DNA of 64,000 nucleotides from assembly GCA_011947345.1 (NCBI GenBank), contig JAAVTG010000697.1:310001-374000 (forward strand), given 5' to 3'. Below the pieces are notes generated by a model, which had not been told where the DNA came from, made no database searches, and saw only the letters and a list, made by a program, of their open reading frames with translations. The position numbers and the translations under genes are program-made. Positions within the stretch are counted from its first letter, which is position 1; every line of letters begins with the position of its first letter. This DNA comes from Phytophthora quininea. Lineage: Eukaryota; Oomycota; Peronosporomycetes; Peronosporales; Peronosporaceae. Shown piece by piece: positions 35,101 to 45,780 of this stretch.

Positions 35101-35208
35101 TCTACGCACATGTCACCACTTTGCTCGAATCATAACTGAACCACAAGGTTTTACTTGGGCAGCCAGAAATTGATTGTCGCGCAACCTACGCTACCAAAAA
35201 CTGTATCA

Positions 35209-36532
35209 CTAGTACTCAGTGCTAAAGCCGGAGGAGTCTTCGTCCGACTCGTCTTCTAGTGCTGGCATTTGCGTCGCCAGCCGCAGTTGGCGTCTTTCTC
35301 GTGCTCTTCTGCTACGTTCGCGGTGTTTTTCACGATCGCATGTCCCAATGGAGTACAGTCGGCGCACGTAGTCTTGGTAGCAGGTGCCGTCATCGGAGCG
35401 AAGCGGGTGGACACGTATGTGCACGTTAGTGAGTGCAACACAAGCTCGAAAAAGATCTCGTAGCTCTTCTCCTGCCAGCGATATTTATCCGAGCACACGC
35501 CCCATAGAGTGCAGAGCCTCCCAAAACAATTTTCGACGATGATGCGATCCGAGGAGATGTCATGGTTGACAGCTTCTTCCTCTAAGGTTAACGGAGTAGA
35601 AGGACGGCGGCGTTGAGGGTGGATGACTCTCCTTTCATCGGCAAAACCCTGGTACCCTTTGTTCGCAAGAATTGCCCACGACTCCGGGTACTCGGCCAAC
35701 AGGGGACCATCATCAGGTGTGCTATCTTCCTCGTTTCTCTTGGCTGACGCAGCCACATGGAAGTCGACATTGCTCGAAAATGCTAATGTCAGCAACAGCA
35801 CCATGGTAGTGGTGCGAGCAGCCAATAGCTAGGCCAGTAGGGATTACGGAAACTTCCGTTTTGAAGCCATGCAATTTATGCTTCGCCGAGTAGTAGCCAG
35901 CCCTTTCTTGCTGCGTGCCGCTGGGCATGTTGGACTGCTGAAAAGTGACATCTACCGCGTAGCGAGCAGCCGGATAATGAGAGAACGCATGGCCCGCTAG
36001 AGTGACCTTCTTTATCGCGTACTCTCGCTCTGCGTTGACCACGTACAGCTTGAAAAGATGCGGAGACAGCAGACTCAAAAGCGCAGGACCATCTTCTCGA
36101 ACGTCGGTGGCTAGATGCCGAAGGAGTTAGCGAGCACGTCCCAGCGCCCCCAGTTTTTTAGGACACTTAGCACCATGAAGAGCACGTCGACAGGAGGGTG
36201 CTGGCATTTATTGCCCCGGTCCACGTTCCATCGCGTGAACATGAAGCCGCTCACGCGCCCCCAAATCCTCACAATCTCCGATGGCGTAAAGTTGGTCAAC
36301 TTCAACACTCCCTCATTGCGGATCGACAGCTGGAAGGATTCGAGGAGGGGTGGGGAGAGTCCGCATCACCTTCTTCGGGAGGGAGTGGGTCGTGTTGGTG
36401 GCGGGCCCTCTTGCTAACCCGCTCAGCCTCTTGCTCTTGAAGCTGGAGAAAGGCTCAGCGAGCATCACTTTGGGAAAACGAGCGTCTTAAAGACCGTGAG
36501 GTGCGAGAAGCGCGAGTAGAAGAGGCAGGCAT
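35209..36532 (-). pseudogene. PIF/Harbinger-type transposase
   Basis: Reading from an ATG at 36532 (MPASSTRASRTSRSLRR): a TGA near 36460, a charged N-terminus (QEQEAERVSKRARHQHD), ESFQLSIRNEGVLKLTNFTP, WNVDRGNKCQHPPVDVLFMV, then the DDE_4-type catalytic domain: ARYAVDVTFQQSNMP, YYSAKHKLHGFKTEVSV, GAVADISIFEQC, WAILANKGYQG, SSDRIIVENCFGRL, LWGVCSDKYRWQE, and an acidic tail ending at 35209. The Asp, Asp and Glu positions are present. Three frame changes plus the stop make it inactive as sequenced. It sits inside the older pogo-like relic. Confidence 0.85.
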
Positions 36533-36576
36533 GGTGCTTGGGTGGGGAAAGGTGCGATGCGAGATGCTAATTCACT

Positions 36577-37224
36577 GGACGCCTTCCAAATATCGCCCAG
36601 ACGGGTGGCATATCTGCAGCATGTAAGCCGCGGCATAAAAAGATATAAGCTGACATACACCGAACGGCAACCACCGCAATTGCCTTACTTCCAATTTCTT
36701 TGTCCAACAGATAACGTCCCAACGACGTGCAAAGGCAACCACTAAGTGGTACTTTAATCGGGACACACGCACCGTTTAAATCCTCAAAGCTCAGTCTCGA
36801 AGTCGCGCTGTTTGGAGCAAGACGCGCGGGGTTATGTCTGAGAACATGGAGCTTCATTCTCTTCTTCTTCTGGGTGTTACGATGCAGCACCACGAGAGCA
36901 ACGTACTGGACGCTCGTCGCGAGGTGTACGACTTGTTGATGGGCGAAGCCTGCTGCAGCGGCAAAACTCAAACTGAGATTCACTCGAAAGGGGCGGCTCC
37001 AAAAGATATATGTACGGCATAAGCCATAAGAATGATGTTCATTGATTGGAATGGTGGTCTGGCTTATTCTATACAATTGTCAAGATATCAATTTAAGATG
37101 GCTGCACGGGCATATTTCGATTTATTCAGACAATATATACGTCTCCGCAAATTTATGTAGTGATTTGCCGCGGCTTACATGCTGCAGATATGCCACCCGT
37201 CTGGGCGATATTTAGAAGGCGTCC
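36577..37224. mobile_element. TIR element (MITE-like), 648 bp
   Basis: Terminal inverted repeats of about 60 bases (36577-36636 and 37165-37224), starting GGACGCCTTC at each outer end, with one or two mismatches. Flanked by a 3-bp duplication ACT (36574-36576 and 37225-37227), the size typical of PIF/Harbinger. The interior has a 62-codon plus-strand ORF (36834-37022, MSENMELHSLLLLG) and minus-strand ORFs, none recognised. It lies 44 bases upstream of the Harbinger transposase start, but no link is proven. Confidence 0.72.
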
Positions 37225-37480
37225 ACTTGCTGGGAGATTGCAAAATGAGCTGGTGTGGTAACCTAAAATACTAAAAGTTTTCGTCCGGCTTAAAGACCCA
37301 CTCCGTGTCTAACTGATTGCTCTGTTGGAGGGAATTAATAGACTCGCGCGCAGAAGCAAGAGGGAACATCTCGATCACGACCTCTTTCCCTTCATTGTCG
37401 CATCTGCTTTTTGTTTTAAACAATTCGTTATGAAGATGCTGATGAGTTATTGACATGGAGGTCTACTGATAAGCTCTAAA
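37225..37480. other. No recognisable feature
   Basis: Short ORFs only (for example 37271-37456 minus). Probably remnant flank between the TIR element and the pogo-like relic. Confidence 0.3.
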
Positions 37481-38640
37481 CACGCCGAGTACACGAGGAT
37501 ATTCACTCCACCTGAATCAGGCATTTCGTTGCACGATCAGTTGAACTGTCGGTAGGTGCAAAATTTAAGATAGATTCAACATTGTGCAGCGAAAGAAAAA
37601 TTTGTAGAAAGCAGCTCAGCCCTCAAAAACAACTACAGGTCGAAAATGAAATGGCATTCTACATGGGCACGTTGAAAAGGGACTTTAAAAGCGGGGAGTT
37701 TACCAATTTTCAAATGGTAAACATGGATGAGACCCACCTTATTGTCGATATAGACGATGGCAAAATGCTATATTTTAAAGGTGATAAACATATCCGCTAT
37801 GCAGACGTTGTAGCTGGTACAACTGGAATGACGATGGTAGTACTCCTATTTAGTGGGAGCTCTGCTCGAATAGTAAGCCTGATAATGAATTTTTCTAATT
37901 CGAGCTGCAGCTATTCCTTTTCAGGTGTTCCTGATAACGTACTCGGTAGTTGAGCTATATATCGAGTTTTGAAAACATTTTAATGGCTAAAAAATTTGTT
38001 GTTTGATTAGGTATGGCATATCGGACGGCATAAAAGGGGTTTATGACATCAAGGGTGTTGGCCAAATGGCTTAGTAAAAGTCGAATTTTCGACTGCTGCC
38101 AATGCTGTAAAATATGATTATTTGAGCCGACATTTACCGTGGTCACACCCTTACTGAGCAGGCAAATAAAGAGCTTTGTTGCCTCAACGCGGAGGTTTGC
38201 GCTTTCCTGGCAATTGCGACCCATCTAGTTCAGCCGGCGGGTTCGTTTGTCATCTCAAAAGTGTAAGACGCCTGGACAAAGGATTGGGAAGAAAAAAGTG
38301 GAAGTGATTACTGCTGGTAACTGGCAGAATATGGTCTGCAGTGATGGCTCCAGACCAGGGAATCTGCGCAATCCGGCAAAACGTTCTACTTTAAACTTGC
38401 TGCGGAAGCTGTCCGTGACGTCAATTTGCAGCGTCACGTATTTCGTGCCCCCAGTAGCCCATCTACGCGGCGAAGATGATCTATTTGAGATAGACGATTC
38501 CAAAGAAGACTGTATAAAGAAAGATGAATCCTTAATGCAGGGGCAATACGCTCCACGATATATCAGTATCTCCTCGATCACGATCAGAATGTCGTAATGA
38601 GCGACGTCGACAACATGGTGAGCTTTAGGAAGTCGGCTTG
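37480..38640 (+). pseudogene. Pogo-like transposase relic, catalytic part
   Basis: Open from about 37560: KQLQVENEMAFYMGTLKRDF, GEFTNFQMVNMDETHLIVDI, HIRYADVVAGTTGMTMVVLL, SYSFSGVPDNVLGS. The NMDET Asp and the YADVV/GMT block are typical of DDE_1 (jerky/CENP-B/pogo) transposases. After a frame-broken stretch, AGNWQNMVCSDGSRPGN and AAEAVRDVNLQRHVF at 38320-38440 match the family's C-terminal part. The second catalytic Asp region (about 37960-38200) is degenerate. Confidence 0.65.
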
Positions 38641-38925
38641 CTCAACTCTCAAAGTCTAAGAAGCTACGGCGGCGGAGCTGGCGAGGTTCAATGCTATTGA
38701 TCCTCAAAACGTATCGACAGTAACAGAGAATGAAGTCGATACCGTGGGCGATATCTCTCTTTCACTGCCCACATGCGCCAAATCTTAAGCAGGTGTTCCA
38801 ATGCACAGCTGGTCGATCCAAGTCACAAGAGAAACTGGACGTAGTTTGTTCATTATTTAACCTACTACCAGCTTACAGCTAACGCAATGTTAATCTGCAG
38901 CTGCGACTACTAGCCACTCACCTTC

Positions 38926-39640
38926 ATGGTTATGAACCAATTCCGCAACGGCTCCGTGGTGCGGCGTTCGTTGATGGAGTCGAGTAGTGATTGGCACATG
39001 CTGCAATCTATCAAACACTTCAAGCTCACAAACTCCGACAGGATGGAGTTGCTACGGGTGATTATCGTTGACAAAGACCTGAACGAAATCAGAGTGATAG
39101 ACAAACATGTTCCCAGAAGTTTGCGCCCTGATCTGCCAATTTCATGTCATAAAATGGTTGTAAGAGGAACGAAGCATGCCTAAGTACGGTAAAATCTCCA
39201 GCGAAAAAGCCATGCTGGTCGACAGTGCTATCCATGGAATCGTATACGCTTAAAGCCCAGAGATTTACGATAGACACCATTCAGTACTAAAAGATATATG
39301 CTCCCGCATAGAGCTGGACGCGTTTCTCGATTACTTCGAGACAAACTGGGACGCCTCTCGAGACATGTTGGCCACGTATTTTCGCTCAAAGCTCCGCACT
39401 TCAAAATTCACACCAATAACAGACTTGAAAACCTCGTTGTGAAGTCACAGACTCGTACGCAAGCTCTAGCACAAGTTTCAAGTACAACCTCTTCAATGTA
39501 GAGGAGTCCATACGCTGGAAGAAGATGCAGAGGCATTCAGAACGCTATCGTGAAGTGTTACGAGGTACGCAATTGATTTCTAGTTAGCTCGCTGACATTG
39601 AAGACTGCTGTGCTCATCTGGGCCCAGGAGGTGTGGCGTG
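38926..39640 (+). pseudogene. MULE-type transposase relic
   Basis: Two recognisable pieces: MELLRVIIVDKDLNEIRVID with ISCHKMV (38926-39180), the MULE catalytic Asp region, and FLDYFETNWDASRDMLATYF with FKIHTNNRLENL (39300-39450), the later conserved block of oomycete MULE proteins. Frames differ and stops are frequent. The stretch 39641-40480 has open reading (39668-39889, 40251-40472) without recognised domains and probably links it to the protease domain. Confidence 0.55.
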
Positions 39641-40479
39641 AGATCAAATTAGGAAACCCCAAAAGAATTGACAATAGATAAGGACACGCATTTACAGCTA
39701 GTAGCTGCCGGGGATTTTAACGACGATGTCAAAATACCAACGTGCCCGGTAGCTCAGCCTGGCTTACTTTTGAGTGTAAGAGCAAGTCGATTAGGACGGA
39801 AGAAGACAGACCAAGATCAAGCAACTTCCGACGAGCGCGTTGGCCGTCGTTGGTACCAACAATCCGAAGATGCCAAAGATGCAGCCTGATATCGTGCTCT
39901 ACGATAACTGATGGACGCGCTTGATTGACGCCAGCAAACCTTACACGAAACCACGGAGCGCCTCCCATGTATTTTAGAGAAAGGCAGCGACAGAGAACAA
40001 GAAGGTCGAATACAAGAAGTTAAGGGATTTAATGCTGATCATAAGCGCATTATATCTCTGTCCACCAGGGCTTCTCGACGCGTGGGTGAACGCGTTCCTC
40101 ATATCAAACAGCAAAAATGATGCAATCGCGATAGGTTGTGACGAAGAAAGCTCATATCCCGGTTGAGCATTTACATAAGAAGTGGTGCACATTAAAGACG
40201 TGAGGGTACTTTTCAAGAGCTTAAGTCGAGCTTTTCAGTGAAAAAGAAAAATGCATGCGAACTGTGCTAATCTAAAGGCGTGGTTGTTCAAGGAAGTCAT
40301 CAGTTCTATGCCTGCCTACATACACAGTGAAATTCGAGTGCTCGCAGACCTTGTGGATAAAACATACCCGTACACAAAGATTAAAGGCCTTGAAGTAGTT
40401 CCGGACCACGACTTCTCGATGCTTTACCGCACACTGCCACCTCCGAGCGCTGTGCAATCAATTGATTTATGACTTCCTA

Positions 40480-40950
40480 ACAGTAAGATTTGCTGGTCTA
40501 CAGAGTGTTAAAGTACAGCCGAAGCGTGCGCGCAGTCGTCACCCGCTGGAGGTGGAGCGGTGTATCTAGGAGAAGGTGTTGGAAGCGGTCGGCACTGGCA
40601 GCGCAGAGACCGTGATGATCCCAGTAAATTTCAAGAACGCCCACTGGTGCGCGATTATCGTCGCCCTTGTAGAGAAGCGCATCTGTTTCTACGATTCGCT
40701 TCTACAGTCATCGTTCCCAGGATGTCTGCAAGACATCGCAAACAGCATCTGACGGCTGGGGTTGCCGGAATGTGAAGTGGTGCCAATAACCTACCCGTGT
40801 CAAAAAGATACCTACAATTGCGGTGTCTTCGTATGCTAGATGTTCATCAGACATATCGTAGCTGACGCTACCAATCTGTTTGCACTCCACGTGATGACAG
40901 CTCGAAGATTCGAACTACTCCACTATGTTTTGACTGCCAAAGCGAATGTT
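40480..40950 (+). pseudogene. Ulp1-type (C48) cysteine protease domain
   Basis: SUMO-protease fold read in one frame: VMIPVNFKNAHWCAIIVALV (catalytic His), ICFYDSLLQSS (catalytic Asp), ITYPCQKDTYNCGVFVC (Gln and catalytic Cys), then TAG where Trp is expected, MFIRHIV and a C-terminal RRFELLHYVL. Following a MULE transposase, it recalls plant MULEs that captured a Ulp1 domain (Kaonashi type). Two in-frame stops. Confidence 0.72.
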
Positions 40951-41104
40951 CTGCGTGTGCGGAAGTCGGTAACAGTGCGCTCACTGCTAGTTGATGGTCC
41001 AGACCACCCCGAACCACACCTCACGATCAACCATGACTCGCGGGTCAGACTTAGCCAGGACGCGCCATCATCACGAAGCCTCCAGGATCTCGTCACTGGG
41101 ACTG

Positions 41105-41298
41105 TGTAACGAATACTTAGCAGTTACGTACGTTTTGGCTAGGATTGTAATTATTAGAACATTTAGTAAATATGCAGAGAAAGGCAGTTCGTGGGAGCAA
41201 AGCTCTTAACTGCCCGAACTGCGAGGACGGCAACCTCATCACTTTCCAATTTGGCCGCCCTCTCAAAGACCTCGCCTGCTTCCTTCATTTTCGATATA
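41105..41298 (+). repeat. 5' LTR of element C
   Basis: 194 bp, TGTAACGAATACTTAGCAG to TTTTCGATATA. Ends in TA, not the usual CA. Followed after one base by TGGTAGCACTTG, a possible primer site. Confidence 0.88.
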
Positions 41299-41341
41299 CT
41301 GGTAGCACTTGTTGGTCTCAGCTCCTGAGTTCAAGAAGCCC

Positions 41342-41598
41342 ATGCCTCCCACCAACACGCAACTCCGCGCCGAGGTCGCCCGCCTCAATCAGGCGGTGGC
41401 CGATCGCCCCAAGGTCCCAAGCAACTTGCCCAAGTTGAAGACGCAGGCGCACAGCTGACAGGGATCGCCGGGTCGGTGATGGAGAAGCCTACCTCGGGGT
41501 GGTTCCTGCACTGGTCGTCGGTGACACGAAGCGAGGAGCACAGGTGGGGAGTTTCCGCGAGCATGTGCTCCAACACTTCCAGTCGTCGAACTATCAAG
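41342..41598 (+). CDS. Element C gag, 5' portion
   Basis: ATG at 41342 (MPPTNTQLRAEVARLNQAVA). Frame breaks near 41457; a later frame gives GSFREHVLQHFQSSNYQ, where element D inserted. The Gag reading resumes at 57391 as AALREKLLQLKQTADIETYN. The duplicated bases CAAG (41595-41598) are the insertion site. Confidence 0.75.
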
Positions 41599-42505
41599 TG
41601 TGGTGTAGTAAATTCGACAGACCCCTAGCCTAGGACTTCCTAGTCTAGATTCAAGGCGTGGAGTCAGCTAAGTTCGACAGCCAAGTCTAGGTGTGCATGC
41701 GGACTTAGTGGACTCGGCTCAGCGGGACCAAGTCGACGAATTGGTCAGGCAACTTGGCAAGCGATTATACATAGTAAAGGACTTGAGCGGCCGAGTCGCC
41801 GCAGAGTTAGAGTCAGCAGGCGACGAGATCTTTGGCAGCGTTGGCTTCGGTCCGAAGAGTCGCCGGTGGTTGCAGGCTGGACCCAGCGAGGGGTCGCAGC
41901 TGATTCATTTCATTAGATATTTGTAAAGGATTGACTAGGATTTAGTATAGGACGGCTCGAAGGGCCGCACGGAGATAACAGATAACAGAGCAGAATTTTT
42001 CAAGTCTACAACAAGCGCATACTATCCGGTAAGTCCCTGCGCGGGGCTGGAATATGTCTGCCGGCAACACCCGAGAGGCATAGCTTGTAGGGTGTTGTCT
42101 GGTAGCGCCAAGAGAGCAAGGTCGGCCCGGTGTTGGGCAAAGTTCCGCCAAGCGCGCTCTACAAGTCTCGCTAAGTCCGCGAGCCGGTACGCCCGTCAGC
42201 CGGGGTGCCGTAACTCTTTCAGTCGGGAAGCCTTTGCTCCTGGCGACCTGTAAAAGCGCGGTCTGCGCCGTCGTCCATCCTTTGGTGGATGGCACAGGGT
42301 ATTCAGAGTGACTGAGGCAGCTCAGCTGAGTCGTGTGGCTGGCTTGGAAGCGAAGCACCGGCGGGAACAAGACACTACTGTCCCGGCTGGGCCGAACCGC
42401 TAGGGGACCACCTAGCGCAGGCCAACAAGCGCCGACCTGTTCTTCGGCGTTGTTGTGTTTGTAGCTCATCCATATCTGACGGATTTTGTGTGTTGCTATA
42501 CCACA
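41599..42505 (+). repeat. 5' LTR of element D
   Basis: 907 bp, TGTGGTGTAG to TACCACA. Contains ATTAGATATTTGTAAAGG near 41913, AT-rich and possibly promoter-linked, though not proven. Confidence 0.93.
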
Positions 42506-42507
42506 AC

Positions 42508-42525
42508 TGGTGCCGCGACCCGGGA
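42508..42525 (+). other. Primer binding site of element D
   Basis: TGGTGCCGCGACCCGGGA begins two bases after the LTR. Its complement ends in CACCA and has a CCCGGG T-stem-like run, as expected for a tRNA 3' end. The tRNA is not identified. Confidence 0.7.
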
Positions 42526-42587
42526 ACAGGGTGTGCTTGTTTTCGTAGGTGCCATGTAACCAAGGTTCGAGCATTCAAGTGAGCAAG

Positions 42588-44893
42588 ATGGTTAAGGGGT
42601 CGAAATTACCGAGTGGAGGGAATCCAGCGACGGCTGTGGGTTCCCTACGCGCGAGAGCTGACTCAGCAAATGCGCCGACTACGGCTGCGACGGTAGCTGA
42701 GCCGCGCAACGCTCAGTTCTGGGAGGACGACCGCCAAGATCATGGGAGTGAAGGAGGTTACGATGATGAAGATGAAGAGAAAGCCGAGTACAGCGATATG
42801 AAGACGACCGCTGAGTTACTCAGGGAGGTCGATGAGCTGACGCTTCAAGTCGGCAAGATGAGTGCACCACGTCCTGTGGAGCGCAATCTTGCCGCTGAAC
42901 TCAGCGAAGGTGCGGACGACGATGATGATGACGATGCTCAAGGGAACGTCTGCCCCTTGTACCCAAGGCAACACGGAACGTTGACACGCCGAGGGCCAAC
43001 AGGGTCCTCGCGTTCCTCGGCGAAGAGATGAGAACGAAGAGCGAGTGGATGATGATGTTTGCCCCGGTGCCTATGGCGCAAGCCAAGTGGCCCGTGCTAG
43101 GACCCGAACTGACTCAGCCGGTGAACAGTACTGACATCAACCAGCTCGTGGAAGATACGGTGCTCCTTCTGAGAGCCATGGGCTTCAGCTGCACCAGCCG
43201 CCCAAACAGCCTACTTCTATCTGGGTGGAGCCTGTCACGAGCTGGCGCTGAGTTGATCCTATGGAAGCGTAAGCTGAGAGTTGCATTCGGGCTTGAGCGT
43301 GTACCCGGCGTCAAGCAGCCTGTTGCACGGCGCAAAGCCGACGATGAGTTCCCGGCTTTCACTGAGAACCCAGCTGAGGTGCCCCTGCTAAAAACACCGG
43401 AGACTCACAAGCGTGGTGTTTTCCGTACGACGGAAGGCACGCCGTACTTTGTCGACTCGCATATGCAGACACCCAAGCGCGACAAGTCGAGACGTGGTCG
43501 GTACGACCACCTCTATGACGCAGCCGATGAAGGTGAAGTCAGCGATGATGACGATGGAGCTAGCCAAGCTGACTCCAGAGACGACTATCAGTCGGTGAGA
43601 GGCCAGATCCGTCATCTCAGCTTCGATGATGACCGAGACTCGACACAGTATCTGGAGGTCTGCTCGCATTCCTCACTGGACAAGATTCCTGAGTTCGAGG
43701 GTAAGCGATACCGTGCTGACGCCTCGCTACAGTGGCTGAAACGCTTCATCTACGAGATGAAGGAGACCCGTATGCCTCAAGACTCGTGGTGCGAACCATT
43801 CTCGCTGAGTCTGGGTCGAGCCGCCAAATCCTGGTACCGCCAGCTGCCTAAGAAGACTCAGAACCGCTGGAAACTACATAGTGAGTCCTTCTTGGACTAC
43901 TACTGCTCGCAGTTTGACCAGTCGGCTCGTACTCACTATTACTTAGCAAAGTGCAAGGAGAACGAACCGGTGTGCGACTTCCTCGTCCGACTCAACGGAT
44001 ACGCCCGTACTGCCAAGCTCCAGTACGAGAAGGGCGGTTCGGATACCATGGAACATGTGGAACATTTTCTACTCAACTGTGGAGACGACGAGATAATGGA
44101 TCTCCTGTATCCACTCCAGCTGGACGATATCCACAAGGTGGAGAAAATCATCAACCGAAAGATGCTCGGTGAAAAGCGCAAGAAACAGCGCGATCGGGCA
44201 CTGCCTGGCCGCGGCCGAGACTCCCGTCGCGGTGAGTCGAGTTAGCGGAGTGAAAACAGCCGGCGAACTGACTCAACAAGGCGCTCGGAGTCCCGCCGAG
44301 ACGACCGCCGCGACGACGAGCGCGATTCACGCCGTGACGACCGTCGAACCTACCGCGACGACAGCCGGGAGCGCTGAGTGTCGTTCGCTGATGAGGTTGA
44401 CTCAGTAGGTGAGTCTACCGGTGTTCAAGGACAACCCAGCCAATGGTATGATTCGGCGGATGATAATAGCGACAATGAGTCGTATGCTGAAGCCGAGTCA
44501 GACAACAGCGATGACCACATAGACGCCTGAGCGTCGACCGACCGTCCAGGCAACTCAGCGACCCGTGGAGACCCGCTACACGCCCATCATAACTCAGCGG
44601 GACAGGCATTCCGAGGATTTGATCGCCGGGACCGCCGAGATCGTCGTAACGACTCGCGAGAGCGTCAACGCTACGGTCTCTGTGCTGCTTGTGGCATGGA
44701 AGGACACTCAGCCCACTTCCGCCGTAGACGGTGCAAGTTTTGCAAGCAGGTACACGAGGTGGGACAGTGTGAACTCTTCCAGCAGTATGAAAAGCTGGCT
44801 AAGTTTGTCCGCACTACAGTGGACAAGTCGACGGTCCCAGAAGACCTCCTAGATCTCATTTCGCCGAGAGATTTAAACTCGGAGGCCCACTAA
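42588..44893 (+). CDS. Element D Gag
   Basis: ATG at 42588 (MVKGSKLPSGGNPATAVGS), acidic N-terminal region with an Asp run (42915-42935), frame change near 42990, then a long ORF from 43028 to 44245 with a capsid-type core (SLQWLKRFIYEMKETRMPQD, KSWYRQLPKKTQNRWKLH, FDQSARTHYYLAKCKENEP). An Arg/Asp-rich tail (44250-44530) in several frames leads to a zinc-knuckle block at 44670-44790 (CAACGMEGHSAHF, CKFCKQVHEVGQC). The knuckle reads in frame only after a shift. Confidence 0.82.
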
Positions 44894-45265
44894 TAATGAC
44901 TGGATTGGATTATACCGGGCTGCCACAGTCAGCTGAACCTGCGGTTGAAGCGAATTTCGTATTCGCTTTTGTAGGGAAGCACAACGGCCCGAGAGAAGGA
45001 GTGTGGGGATCAGCCACGCTGAGTGTGAAAAGGATGATTATGGTGGTGGTTTAGATGGTGATGTTGGTGATTTTCACGATAGAGATGGTCATTTTCATGT
45101 TGGAGATGATGGTTTTGACGACGGTGACGGTAAACGTGACTGCGATAGCGACTGTAGCCAAGTCGCACGACTCAGCGACTCAGGGAAGATTATCGAGTTA
45201 TTAGCAGTGCGCTGAGTAGGCTCAGCCAACTCAGCAGGAGGCAGCAGGCGAAGGCAGTAAAATTA
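44894..45265 (+). other. Gly/Asp/His-rich gag-pro spacer of D
   Basis: One frame, 45003-45215, reads a low-complexity GGGLDGDVGDFHDRDGHF-type tract formed by TGGTGATG-like repeats, ending shortly before the protease. Possibly part of Gag-Pol; no domain seen. Confidence 0.4.
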
Positions 45266-45780
45266 TTGCCCGGTGAGCGCCTGGGATGGTGGTCAACAAA
45301 GAAATTTGACCGCCGGGTCCGTATGCGTGCACTCGTGATGGGTGCAGTGAATGACGAGCGCATGAAGGTCCTATTGGACACTGGAGCCAACGTATCGGCG
45401 ATCAGCGTGAACCTAGCGCATCGCTTAAGGCTCAAACGGCTCGCCAATACCGACCAACAGATAGATGTTTAAGGTATTGGTAAAAATAAGGTCGGCTCGA
45501 GCGCTAGAGTCATTGTGAAGGTCACGCTGGGCTGGGAAGTGGTGTATGAGTTTGAATTATGGATAATGCCACACCACGCCGGTGTAGACTTGATTCTCGG
45601 TACCGATGTTATGATTCTAGCCGGCATTCGGCTGGATCTGGACAACTCTACGGCTAAACTGCCCGACGAGGTGGTTGTACCGCTGATTAAGTCACGTAAT
45701 GATGAGGTTGGCCAAAACCCATACCGTAATCAAGTCAGTAATGGTCTCCATTTGCATTCAGCCCCGATTACATGCTAATT
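45266..45780 (+). CDS. Element D aspartic protease
   Basis: VLLDTGANVSAISVNLAHRL gives the DTG active site, followed after one TAA (45470) by GWEVVYEFELWIM and GVDLILGTDVMILAGIRLDL, the flap and ILG block of retroviral-type proteases. Preceded by GERLGWWSTKKFDRRVRMRA. Confidence 0.88.

Noticed and set aside
35256..35825. Minus-strand ORF beginning like a secretion signal (MAARTTTMVLLLTLAFSS) with an acidic stretch, suggestive of a secreted effector
   Set aside because: The hydrophobic start is a frame-shifted reading of the Harbinger GAVADISIFEQ region, and the rest of the ORF is the transposase (ANKGYQG, IIVENCFGRL). Not an effector.
36727..37022. Overlapping plus-strand ORFs within the TIR element considered as a transposase
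   Set aside because: Too short and without DDE or DNA-binding motifs; kept only as a note under the TIR element.
41942..42574. 210-codon minus-strand ORF in the D LTR, repeated at 56827-57393
   Set aside because: Duplicated because it lies in both LTRs; no domain and no similarity to protein families that I can see.
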